From: Tetraselmis striata
Lineage: Eukaryota; Chlorophyta; Chlorodendrophyceae; Chlorodendrales; Chlorodendraceae
Assembly (NCBI GenBank): GCA_006384855.1
Contig: VCJN01000223.1
Coordinates: 97,589-161,588, forward strand
DNA: 64,000 nucleotides
Reading direction: 5' to 3'
The translations under genes and the position numbers were made by a program. This document shows positions 36,421-49,600 of the stretch, one piece after another (positions within the stretch are counted from its first letter, which is position 1; each line of letters begins with the position of its first letter). A model generated the notes under the pieces. That model was given only the letters and a program-made list of their open reading frames with translations, ran no database searches and was not told where the DNA came from.

Positions 36421-39400
36421 CTAGACTCCAAACGTGACGTTCACAACCTTAACGGAGGCATCAGCAGCTCCGCTGTCAGCTCCGCCCGCCGGCGCAGCAG
36501 ACTCCAGCTCTGCCACACGCTTCTGCAGCTCCGCCGCCATGTCCTCCGCCGCGACCAGCTGCCCGAACGCGGCGTCCTTGGCGGCCTGCAGCTCCTCCAT
36601 CTTCGCGCGGTACTTCTCCTCCACTGCCACCACGTCGGACTCCGCCAGCAGCTGCGCCTGATGCTGCACCTTCTCCTCCGCCTCTTCCAGCTTTCGCTGC
36701 AGCTCCTCCACCTGCAAGGCAGCCTCCGCCATCTCAGTGCGCCGCCCTCAGGCAGCCAACCACTCCCATACATCAAAATTGTAATACTTTATAGTAACAG
36801 ATCCAATTCAAGTATAAATTCAAAATGTTAATATTAGGTGACAGTCATAATGAATAGAAAAAATCTATATATATACACATATGTACATATAGACATATAT
36901 ATATGATCATATTATATTATTGTTCCTCGGGGGGAAATTTATCATCTTGTTCTTCGTTAAAACCAGTCGCTACGTATCACGAGTATGGTGGTAAATTACT
37001 GCGAGTACGAATGCGAGTGTCATATATCCCAGCATAGAAGAGCTGCTGATAGTCGCCAGGATAATTATGCGAGTACCACTGTTACTGTGGATCCAATTAC
37101 CCGAACAAAATTCTACCAGTAGTATTAATAAGCCGGACTACAAAATACTAAACTACCGGTTAGTAATCCAGCGAAGCGTCGATTTTTCGGCGGTGAGCTT
37201 TATTGCCGTACGAGTACCCGTACTGCCTGTCTGTAGCCGCATAGTCAACTATATGTATATGTATACATATACATACATATGTATGTATATTTTATATAAA
37301 AAATAATGCATATTGTATGTAATGGGGATGGCGGATCGGGCCTATAGGTGCATGACTAAAGCGCTTATCTACTGGCATGTACTACTAAGTACTATAATCC
37401 ACCCACCCACCCACCCCCTCGCCCACGGTCCTTAATTACACAGCCGTCCGATTACGATCTCACGGCTGGGAGGTACTGGTACTGGTACTCGCTACTCGCT
37501 GCTGGTAATGGAAAAAAAAAACTCTGGTACTTCAAAGCGCTGGCAATGGAATTCATGGAACTGTAGGCCAGTGATATAGAACCCGTTATTCTTTTAAAAT
37601 TTTCTGAAAAATCGACGCATCGCTGATTCAACTGTCAAGTTACTTCATATATATTTGTATAACATCGGTAGAGGTTGAGTCACCGTATGTACAAATGTTG
37701 CGCTGATATTGGTATTCCGAATTTCAATACACGCAATGGTGTCAGAATAAAGCTTCAGAGGTAGCCGTGTGAGCAAATCTATACCAACGGATATATCACG
37801 GACTTGTGGCGATAATTTCATTTTATAGACCAAGTCGCACGGTGCCACTTGAAGCCGATTCCAAGCCCGCACTTATTACCCTACGTGTAGATAATATACT
37901 CATAACATATGCATATACATATAATCATTATAATATATGTATAATCATCATTGTGATGTACAATAATCAAAGCAGTGCGCCGCTCAAAGCTGCCAAGAGC
38001 TCATCGTTTTCTCGGGGAGGGACATCTTTCACAGGTCAGGCAAGGTCCCACCTGCCAAGGCTTGAGGCCGCCTTCATGCCGTCTTCGCATGTGCTCCCTC
38101 TCCTCCTCCGTCACCTGGGGCTGCACCGGCACCCCGTCCTCATCCAGCTCCGCCTCCTCCTGTGTTTGGCAAGCAAAGCGGGAGGAGGAGTGCCTGTCAG
38201 CGGCGCGGCTGCGGCGTAGGATAGATGACCTACTGGTAGTTTAATAATGAAATCAGCGAAGCGTAGAGTGTGACCACGCTTTGGGTTCGCTTTACATAGT
38301 ATTGTTTCTGACCCCCCCCCCCCCCCCCCCCCGCAATTAGAGGAAAACCACACATACATCTTAAAATATTTAAGAATTCACCACGAATACTATGCGGATC
38401 ATCCGATTTGATGATGCAGAAACGATGTATCAGTATTTGGACCCGCGAACCAAATGAAATGGTGTGTGTGTAGTAGTAGTAGTAGTAGTAGTTGGTAAGT
38501 AGTAGAAGGAGCAATAGAAGTAGATATAAGTAGGCAGACGGGCACCATTTAATTGGATTTACGGTTCGCAAAAATGGTGCATTTGGTTTGCGCCATCCAC
38601 TCCATGTGGATATTGTGGTGCAGCGTAACCACGCTTTGAGTTCCCGGAATATACTATTGTTTTTTAACCCCCCTTCCCCTCAAAGAGATATACTATAATA
38701 AATGTGATTACATGTGCTAGATGCAAAATTCCAGAAATCCATAATAAATCCATCAGAATACATTAACACGAAATACACGCGAATATCCAGAGTCGATGTT
38801 GCAAACTGGTCCAATTGATCCAAATTGGTCCAACTCATTATTTTTGGATCTGCAAATCGCCGCAAACCCAGATACCTGGTACTGGTACACCGGATACGCT
38901 ATTAATGGATGTCCAGGTGCACATTTTGGAATTCCTCCTTCGCGGCGGGCTCGGAAGCAGTACTGTATACACGGCAAGCAGTTTTAATATTTTCAGCATG
39001 ATTAGCGTCGATACCCATACTTGCTACCAGGACGACAAAAATCGCGAACTCTTCCAGGAAACCAAATGCGGTACGACGGAACATCTGCTTTCCATTTTCG
39101 ACCCAAAACTCCAATAAAATTGAAGGACATGGCGACCTTGGCAAGCCTTTTTTGCTTTTTCGCCCCCGGGACAGGACTGGCAACAGTGAAACCTTTGCAG
39201 CGTCTCTACGGCAGCGATCCAGTTACGGAAAGCCCTGGGGACGCGACGCTCCGTTATAGTCATCAAGCAAATTGCCGAAGCATTCTGCAAGACTAATTGA
39301 AGGCCAGTGACAAATTTCCAACACGGTTAGATCACCGTCTAAAACACTGCCATGAAAATACGCGGCACTGACCACGAAAGGTCCGCCCTACCCGTTTGGC

Positions 39401-40605
39401 AAGCTTTGTGCCACACCTTCCTTGGGCAAAGCCCTACTCGGCACCCTGCACACAGAGAGCCCCAAACGGTATTGTCCGAGGATGTTTCGCGCTTATGTTC
39501 CGGCTATTACTCGGCATTCTACCTGCTGCGGTGCGGGTACCCGCAGCGTATGTGCCAAATTACGAGCTCACTACACAGGCAGCTTAAACATTGCTCGAAT
39601 CTTAAATAAGATTGCTGTGTAGCCATCCCAAAACGCGGTAGTTGCAGTCGCGGTAGCTGCCCTGGGGTGGGCGTCAGGCGTGCGCAGGCCACCGGCACTG
39701 CGCCGTACCTGCTGGCGGCCGCCGCCCATCTCCAGCTCCCCGACATGCGTCCGCAGCTCCGACGCCTCCGCCACGCTATCGCGCAGCTGCTGTTGCAGCC
39801 TGTGGACCAGCTCCTCCTGCCAGGCGACAACAGAGAAACCGAGCCCTCAGCGTCCTGCCGCAGCTCACTCAGAAAGCTCCATCTCAAAGCTTTTGTTTTT
39901 CTTGCACTGTTTTCGGAGCCCTATCTGTCTCGCAAGGTATATCCAACACCCCTCCCCTCCCCCTATCGATATGGGGGCCAGTCCCATTGCCGACTGATTC
40001 CTGCCAGCGGCAATTATATTGTCCGGCGAGTATGGAGGCCCGGTGCCTGCTGAATGCAGGGTAGGTAAGTATGGCTAACAGAGGAGGGGAGAGAGGGGGG
40101 ATACCACAATGTGAGCTCCGAAAACATCACAGGTGCAATGAGTCTAAGCAAGGTTTTGGGCGATGCATAACATGACCCATTGAGATCGAGGCTATGGGGG
40201 TTCCATCAGCCCGTCTGTGTACCCTTATATCTCAGTCGCACAGGCCTAACAATTGCCAGTCAGTGAGGGATTCACTGGGCGACAGTGCGCGTCGACACCC
40301 AAATAAGGCCAGCAACGGCTTGATAGCGGTCGCAGCGGAGAAAAGAGCGGGGCAAGTGGGCAGGGCGGCATGGGTGGGTGGTGGTAGTGGGGGGGTGGTT
40401 GGGGGGGGGGGGGGGGGGGGTGAGGGTTTCAGGGGTTTTATGGTTTAGGAAACCCTGAACCTAAAATGGGTAAGTAGCATAGGTTCTTAGGTTTTAGGGT
40501 TTGAAACCTAAACCAGGGTGGAGGGGGAGGGCTTTGCGGTTTAGGTAAAACCGGTACAGGGGTATATGGTATCCGTTATTAGGGTTTAGGCGATACCCTA
40601 AACCA

Positions 40606-40640
<35 letters not shown>

Positions 40641-43600
40641 GATATGCATGCGGTGTCTCGCGCCTCACCTGCGCGTTCTTCGCCGCGCGCATCAGCTCGA
40701 GCTGGCGCTGCAGGACGTCCAGCGCCTCGCGGCGCTCCTTCTCGCCCTTGGCCGCCTCCGCGTGGCCGGCGCGCAGCAGCTTGCCCACCAGCGCGGCTCG
40801 CTTGCTCTGCCGCTGCGACTTTTGGCGCTCCAGCGCCATGCGCGCCTCCAGCTCCGCGCTCGCCTCGACTGCCCGGATGTCCCCCGCGCCCGCCGCCGAG
40901 CTCGTCGCCTCCAGCGCCGACACCTGCGCCCGCAACTCGCCCACCTCCTCCACCGCCTCGTGCAGCTCCACTTCCAGCTCCGCGTTGGCCTTCTCCAGCT
41001 CCGACGCGCGCGCCTGAGCCTTCGCCTGCGCACCCTTCGCCGCGCCGCAGTCCACGCCCGCATCGTCCGCAGCCTCCCTCATCAACTTGACCTCCTTGCG
41101 CAGCTCCGCCACCATGTCGTCGTACTGCGCGTGCATTCGGGGCATCCCGCCGCACAGCGTCAGCACCATCCGGCTGTCGGGACTGCCTCCGCAGTGCAGT
41201 GCCGAAATATAGAGCCTGGGATATATAAAACAAATTCTAGATCACCTCTACTTTTCACAATCCAACGAGTTGCGGCTGTGGCAGTGGTAGTTGTAGCAGT
41301 GCGGTAGGAGCACAGGGCGGTCGCATAATGAGTCCAAAAGAGGACGAGTTATATTGGTATGGGGCGTTTGGCATAGGTATGCCGGGCCGGGGGCGACGAG
41401 CGGTTCGTGGGAGGGGCTCATCATGGAGTGACACACATATAGCAGCCGTAAAGTGTGAGAGTGACCCATTAATACTAACCTAAGGTCAACCTTTTATTAC
41501 ATAACATACAGGGTTCAAGGTTTTTCTATATCTTCTCCAAAAAAAACAAGACATATATGGAATATGTTCTTTTAAAAAATTTGGCGCTTCTTTTCTTCAT
41601 ACTGAATTACTAAAGGATTAACCGAATAACATGAAGTTCATTTTACACGTCATTCATACACTACTATCATTAGAGGGGAAAGAGAATTGGTGTTGGTTGA
41701 TACAACTTCCGGGTGAATCGGGAAGATGAAAAGTACCTACTAGTGATGAGCTTGATTAATTCGTAATTATAAATAAACATATTTACAATATACATAATTG
41801 ATTTGCAGACAGATTTACCATTTGGAAAAAAGTATTTTTAGTGGGCCCGGGTCGGCAGCGCACCTTGAGCACGGTGTCGCCCAGCTCGCCCTTGAGGCCA
41901 TCCTTGTCCTCCTTGAGCATGCCCACCAGCTGCAGCAGCAGCCCCGTCTCCTGTGCCAGGTCCTCCCACTGGTTGTCCAGCTTGATGACCACCTCGTCGC
42001 GCTCGTACGCGTCGCCCATCCGCGCGCCGAGCGCGCCGTCTGCGCAGCCGCTCCACGCGCGCGCATCCATCACCGGCGCGCCGGGCTCCGCTGCGAGAAA
42101 CTCCCGGAACTGGTCGCGCATGCGGGCGATCGCGTCGCCTGCCGCGCCCAGCCAGGCGGCGTACTTGGCGTTCACCGCCCGCACCTCCGCCACCGCGCGC
42201 AGCTCCTCGCGCGCCGCCGCCAGCTTGCCCTCCAGCTCACCCATCTGGCCGGCCGCCTCCTCCGCCTTGCGCCCCGCCTCCTCCACCTTGAACCTGAGCC
42301 GCGCGTTCTCCTCGCTCGTCTCGTTCACCTCCGCCTGAAGCTCCAGCAGCTCGGTGTTCACGCCCGTCAGCTGCGGCGCGGAAAGTCAAGACCACCAACG
42401 CGTCAGTCTCACCCAGTCGGGTCCAAACGCAACCACTATAAGCAATGCATAGGTCCTTTACTGGAACATAGCGGGGTTCGAAACACATGCCAATCTTATA
42501 TCTGACTTATCAGTTAAAAGTCACTACGCGTGTATAGCCGGAGCATTGATTCGGGTTCGCTGATCAAAAGTAATAAAGAATTGCGAATTTGAATAGTTAA
42601 TTTGCGTTGCCGATGCCGCGTACAAGGGCATCCAAAAAGCCATACACCCGGCGCACCTGCATGCTGAGGTCCTGCTTGGCCTCGCCCGCCTCCTCGCGCA
42701 CGTACTTTAGCTGCGCCTCCCACTTCTCGGCCGCAGCCTCGGCCTTCTTGATGTCGCCCTGCAGCCGCGCCACGTTCACCGCGTGGTCCTCCGCCGCAAA
42801 GGTCAGCTCGCCCTTGAGCTGCTCCACCTTCGGATTATGGCAAACCAGCCGTTAGGGATAGTTTGAAAAGATCACGAGCTACTACGCAATATAGTCTAAT
42901 TAACAATGTTCACAGCTGCTCCATTCACTGTAATATTGATAATAAACATTGTAATGCGTTTTTGTGCTGGGACTCGCCTCTTGAAACCTCCAAACATCCG
43001 CCACTGCGTTCTGTGCTAGCTCTGTCGGATATCGGCGTCGTCGGCGATCGCCGATGCGTCGGCGACGCGCGTACGATCGACGTCAGCGATCGATGATAGC
43101 GTGGTCGGAAACTGTGCCAGGAAACTATCTGTATATATAGTATGGGGACCAGCATGAGGGAGTCCAAAACACTGCCGGCATCGTCGTCGATAGCGCGCAA
43201 TACCCTCGGTATGGACCGACTGTCACTATACAAGATATCCCCACGAATACGAGATATTCATTTTATAGTATTGGACTATTCCTCGGTCTGGGCCGACGAG
43301 TCGGAATATCCGCGCTCTCTGTCGCGGCACTACCCTTCGGCAGCTATAGACCCGCAGGACCACTCGATGCGACTTTTCGGCCTAGTGGTAGTATATTCAA
43401 GTCGAAGTTAGTCTCCATGCCCGGTAGTCGACACTGGCAGGGCCAGCTGAGGCGGTTCAGCTCTAAAAGAGGAAGCAATGCTATTTCGTGGTCTAGTATA
43501 TGCGGCTCGGTAAAAAAACGGTAATGGACGATTTACAAATAAACTACCATCCTTCTCCCTTTAGTCTCTCCCTGCATGCGAACGATTCGCTAATGCTGTT

Positions 43601-46600
43601 TAGTGGTTGTAAACTGCAGTATTTAGCGAATCCTGGTAGTTCGCTATTGTCGCGACGTTTTATGCTCCCGTAATCTTGCAGATTTAGATGGAACAGTATA
43701 TTCAGGTACAGGTCGGGTTGGCTGCTGGCGCTCACCTCGAGCTTCAGCGCCACGTTGTCGTCGGCGAGGTTGGTCACCTTGTCGCGCTCCAGGGTAAGGA
43801 GTCGGATGTTCTCCGCCAGCGCGTTCACCAGCTCCGCAGTGCGCTTGTTGGCAGCCTCCAGCCGGATCTTGGCGGTGGTGCGCGACATCTGCAGCTGCCT
43901 CAGCCGCTGCTTGGCGTCGGAGAGCTCCAGGCGCAGCGGCTTGAGCCGGCTGTGCAGATCTTTGTTGGTCTCGTCCCCCTACGGCAGAGGAGACAAAACG
44001 ACGAGAGCAATAAGGAGGGGCAGTCTTCGGCAGGCAGCGAGTACCCGGTCGGCAGTTAGGGTTAGCAATCCCTATTATGCCGCCGAAAATGCGGAAAATT
44101 AAATCTTTGATGTCAGTTTGGCGGTGATGAGGGATAACGTCGTCGTTTTCTTTACTATTATTAGAGAAAATTAATCAGCAACCATTTCGGTACTGCGACT
44201 GTGATTGGAAAGGGAAATGTTAGCGACACGTAACGTGTACCAATAATAATGGCTGCCGCCTGAACTTTTGGACTTTCTTGGCAGTCCATGCCGTACCGAT
44301 AATTGGCGTTGATATCATGGCGCCAAAATACTACTGTAAATAGTAAATGCCACAGGGAGGAGATCAAAGTGGCAATTGAAACAGCTGCTGATGAAACCAG
44401 AAGCCTCAATTTGATGTGAGTCGCTCAGTGGCAGGTCTTCATCCAAAATCCCATTGTAGCCTAGAACATGATGCCCAAAGATATATCAATGCCAGGGGAA
44501 GGCATCACCGACTTGGGGGCCACCACCGACCTTTTTTATGTCATCCATGAGGGCCTCGAGCTCCAGCGAGTGCTTGCGCTTCTCGTTCTCGCGCTCCTGC
44601 GTCCACGCCTCGGCCTCGCGTTGGATCCCCTCAATGTGGCGGCGCAGCTCCGTCGTCTTCTGCTTCCAAAAGCGCTTCTTCTCGCGCTTGGCGTCCAACG
44701 CCACGCTCAGCACCTTCACGCTGTCCTTCAGCTCCTCGTTCAGCACGATCTCGTCCTGCATGTGGTTGAACGCCACGACAAGTGTCTGGATGTCGCGCTC
44801 GTACTCCTCCGCGCGGTCCGTCTCGTGCTGCCGCCAGCTGATCGCCTGCCGAACCTGCGCCTCCGCCGTCGCTGCCGCGTCGATGTAGCCTTGAATGCGC
44901 CCCTGCATCGCCTTCACCTCCTCCCGCCGCTCGATGATCTCCCCCCGTACATGCTCCACGTCCACCTGCCCATTGCCATGTGCGCCCATGATAAGACCAT
45001 GGCGCCATTCTGTCCACTATTTGTCCGCTGACCCCACCACCCCCCCCTCTCTGACCGGCTCGAGTTGTCCTTCGGGGCCCCTGATTCTCCGCTATTTGTC
45101 CGCTAATATATGCTCAAATTCCCTTTGATGTCCGTTACTATCCCCTTTTGTCCGCTGACTCCCCACCCGCACTTCCCCAATAGGCTTGAGTTGTCCCCAT
45201 GGCCCCTGATTCTCCGCTGTTTGTCTGCTAATATACTCAAATTCCCTTTGATTTCCGTTATTGTCCCCTTTTGTCCGCTATTTGTCCGATGACCTCACCA
45301 CCCCCACCTCCTTGAGCGGTTTGAGTTGTCCATTTTGGCCCCAATTCTCCGCTATTTGTCCGCTACCATATGCTCAAATTCCCTTCGATGTCCGTTATTA
45401 CCCCTTTTGTCCGCTATTTGTCCGCTGACTGCCCACCCCCACCTTCCTGATAGGCTTGAGTTGTCCATCGTGACCCCTTATTCTCCGCTTTTTGTCCGCT
45501 AACATATGCTCAAATTCCCTTCGATGTCCGTCATTGTCCCCTTTTGTCCGCTATTTGTCCGCTGACTGCCCACCCCCACCTTCCTGATAGGCTTGAGTTG
45601 TCCATCGTGGCCCCTTATTCTCCGCTGTTTATCTGCTTATATACTCAAATTCCCTTTGTCGTCTATTTGTCCGCTAATATCCTCAATTGAACTGTGTTGT
45701 CCATCACTGTCGTATGTTTTCCGCTGTTTGTCTGCCAGTCACTTCACTTGGCCTCTTTTATCCGTCTTTGTCCTACATTATCCGCTAATGCCATCGAATG
45801 GCCTCTCTTGTCCATATTTACCGCCCCTACTCTCCGCTACTTGCCACTTTGGGGCAAATGGCCCAAAGCAACTTTTTGCGCGGCGGTTGGCAAGGAAAAA
45901 GGCGCACCTGCAGCAAGCGCTTGGCTCGGCGCTCCTCAAACATGTCGTGCCGGGCGGCGTTGGCCAGCTTGACCGCGTCCTCCTTCTCCGCGATCGCGGC
46001 GTCGCGCACCTCCATGGCCTCCGCCATCGCGGCGTTGTTGGCCTCCACCTGCAGCTCCATCACCTTGAGCGACGAGGACAGCTCTGCGTTGGCGGCGCGC
46101 ACTCCCTCCAGCTCCGCGCCCATGTCGGCCAGCTCCTCCGCCCGCGACTGCATCGTCGCCTCCAGGCGGTACAGCTGCTTCTTGGTGGCAAACAGCTCCT
46201 CGTCGCGCTTGCCGAGCTCCGACGTGTCGCGCGCGCTCTGGGACGCCAGCGCCGCCGTCGTCTGCGGGACAGAAGGCTCTTGTCATCAAGGACGTAGCAG
46301 CAATGGACCGCCGAGCCGAGTGTGGCCATCAGAGGCCGGTGCATACTTCCACTACCCATAGTTGCCCATTCTATGACACGTGCATACTTTTCCACAAATC
46401 TAGTTTGGAGAGATCTGACACACCGGAAAGGATTTGAGTACCAGACTTGAAGCATGTCTCGTAGGCATCACACCGTATAATTAAATACGGTCCGCGAGGC
46501 CCAGAAAACAATGAATTATTGTGCACCTTTGCGTCGGAATATTCGTGCTGTATTCGTTATTCATTCTGACTTATTTCTACGTTTTTAATAGTCTTTCCTC

Positions 46601-49600
46601 TTCTCGGTGGTCAAAAAGGTCATTTATCCGCAAACCGCTTTTGTTTTGACTGCTGCATACCTGTCAACATGCTGCATATACTGAACCACAAAATACTGTT
46701 GAAAGGCCGAGCGCAGCTCACGACAGCTATCAACCTTAACAATAGCAACACGCACACGGCCGCGGCGCAGAGAGCTCTCGCGCGTCCACGCTGCCCTCTA
46801 TTCCCATGCTGCAAGCGCTGAGTCCGACACAAACCGCTATCGAATGGTGGACCACGGTGGTCTCAGACACCCACCCCGGGGTGGACTGCCGCGCACCCAG
46901 CTATCTGCAGAAAGGAGACCCAGTACGCGGATATTTAATCACCGCGTGGCCTGACAACCCACGGGAGGATGACGTGTAGTCGCATGCCGCAACGTTCGCA
47001 CGTGGTTCTGGTTTACTGTGGCAATGATCAGGCTGGATACAACAGGGGGTTGGGGGGGGGGGGAGGGGGGGGGGGCACCCACCTGCCGCATCTGCTCCAC
47101 CTCGGCGTGCATCGCGGAGGTGGCCGCGCTGGTGCTGCGGTCCTCGTTGGCGTGCGTCAGCGCCTGGTTGACCATCTCGTTGAACTTGCCGCGCATGAGC
47201 TCGTTCTCGCGCTGCGCCTCCTCGAGCGCCGCCGAGGCCGCGCGCGCCGCCTCCATGGCGCGCTGCCGCTCCGCGCCCAGCGTCAGGATCTCGCTGTCAA
47301 AGACGACCTGCAGACTGCTGTCCCACAGCCGCCCAAACAGCCGCCAGATCTTGACCAGCAGAGCGCGGCGGTCGGCCGCGCTGCGGCAGATCTCCTCCAC
47401 CTTCTCATGGAAGCCCTGTTGGGGACGCACACGCAGCGACCACAGAGACTGAGACGCAATCACACGCGGGGAGCCGTCAAATCCAGACCACTGCTCGCGA
47501 GGTCAGCCTCCCGGCCCATTCTCCAGAGGCAGCGGCACATAGTTGCCCAGGCAGCCCGCCGGGGTGAGGTTCAACCCTATATCTGCAGACAATTCCTCTT
47601 GTAACCGCTACACTAGACATGACACCGGACACGGCACTCATGCCGTGCATTGTAGCTTACAGACACTGCCCTTGCGTTACGTGTACCATCATGTTCATGT
47701 AGTCCATGTAGTATATAAATATGGTAACCTATATGTATGTACATATTGTATATATAGTATTCATCTATCACATTTACAAAGTATATTACAGTAAATGGCA
47801 TATTCACAGACACATATACTATATATACACACTATACATATGCATGTACTATATATACGCTATATGAATATGATAGCACACATGACGCTGGCTCAGTTTC
47901 CATTTTTATGTATGTATATGTACACTCTCTCATACACACGTGAATATACTCCTATTGTACATATAGAATGTGTATATATGTGTATATACATACATACATA
48001 TACGTATATAACCCTATATATATGTACGTTACTATACACTATACATATATATGTATATATATGAGTATATACACATACATACATATACGTATATACGTAT
48101 ATTTACATACATACATACATGTATATATGTGTATATACTCTATATATGAGTATATAGAGTACTATATATACTCATATATATAGTATATATGAGCATATAC
48201 TATACTTCTTAGCACTAGATGGGTGCGAGGTCAGCGCTCGCGCCACACCCTACCCTAACACATGTCACAGGCACTATTCGTGGTTGGGCAGCAATGCGCT
48301 GGTCGGTAGTCCACGCGCAGCATCTGCTGCTGAGCGTGGCGCCATCTACAATTTGTAAATGGGTACCGCCAGCGGGCTGCAGCGCCTCTGTCGCGGCCGC
48401 GGACGGCCAGCTCACCAGCGTGTAGACCCGCAGAGCACGGTACAGCGCCTCGATGTCCGCCTCTGGCATGCCGTGCACGCTCCGCAGGTGCTCCGGCGAC
48501 AGCGAACCTGACCAGCAGGCAGAAAAGGTAGAAGGGGGGGCGGTCTCATCAGCATTGCAAACCAGGGGGGGGGGGGGGGGGTAGCGGTTCCTTGTAGGAA
48601 TGCGCTTACTGGCATAGCTTGGGTACCTATATTGAACGGGGTCCAACTTGGAGCAAGGGAATATTAACAAGCGGTGTACTGGCTGCGGTGTCACAGTACC
48701 AACTATGAAGTATCAAGCATAAATTCTTTGTTACCAACTTCAATTTCGATTTCAATTTGTCACAGTAATGGAATCGCAAATGATGGGCAGACGGTGTCCG
48801 GTACAGGTCTGCATATAAACCTTGGCACCTTTGGGCCCCGTTACGGGTCAACCTTTGCATCATGTTTACAGATGCAGCAGGGAAATATATTTCACGGAAT
48901 CCTCAAGGAACGGCATTTGCCGAGTACCTAACACTCGCAATACATATTTACCGTAACCGCGCTTCGGGGTGGCTGTATAACATTGTTCCCCCCCCCCCCC
49001 CCCCCCCCCCCCACTCCCCCCAAAGAGGGAAAAATACGTTTATCTTAATGAACATAATTTTCTATTTCAGATTAAAAGCTATAAATTTCAGATATGTCTA
49101 TGTATAGGATATATAGATACAGCAGATATAAAGACATATCAGAGAAATAGTAATGACTGACCGACTACACGGATATTCCGACTTGTTGCTGCAAAGACTG
49201 CATTTTTTAGACCTGCGAACTCAATTACGCGGTACAGTGTAGAGAGAGGGAGGGGCGGGGGGGGGGGGGGGGGGGGGGGGGAGAGGGGGGAGGGCCACTG
49301 CGCAGGGAGACAATATGTATTGGCACTAAATTGATATGGAAATAGACACGGCGATGCTGCCCCTTCAGGCCCGGGGGCACGAACCAAGCTGGCCCGGGCC
49401 CAGGTCGATTTGGACTGCGCCGGCAAAGGTGTGCCCCTTGGCGAAGCTGCGCGGCCCAGGGTCCTCCTGCGGCAGAGCACAAGGCCACCGCGTCAGCTCG
49501 CTGCTCCCCAGGGAGGTGGGAACCGGGTGGGCGGCTGCGGCTCCGGCAAGGAACATGAATGATTAAACTCTAAAACCCGGGGGCAAACACATCTTGGGCT

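Noticed and set aside
40639..41307. Plus-strand frame opposite the coiled-coil gene
   Set aside because: Leu/Arg/His-rich antisense of a coiled-coil exon; the minus strand has heptads and canonical splice sites.
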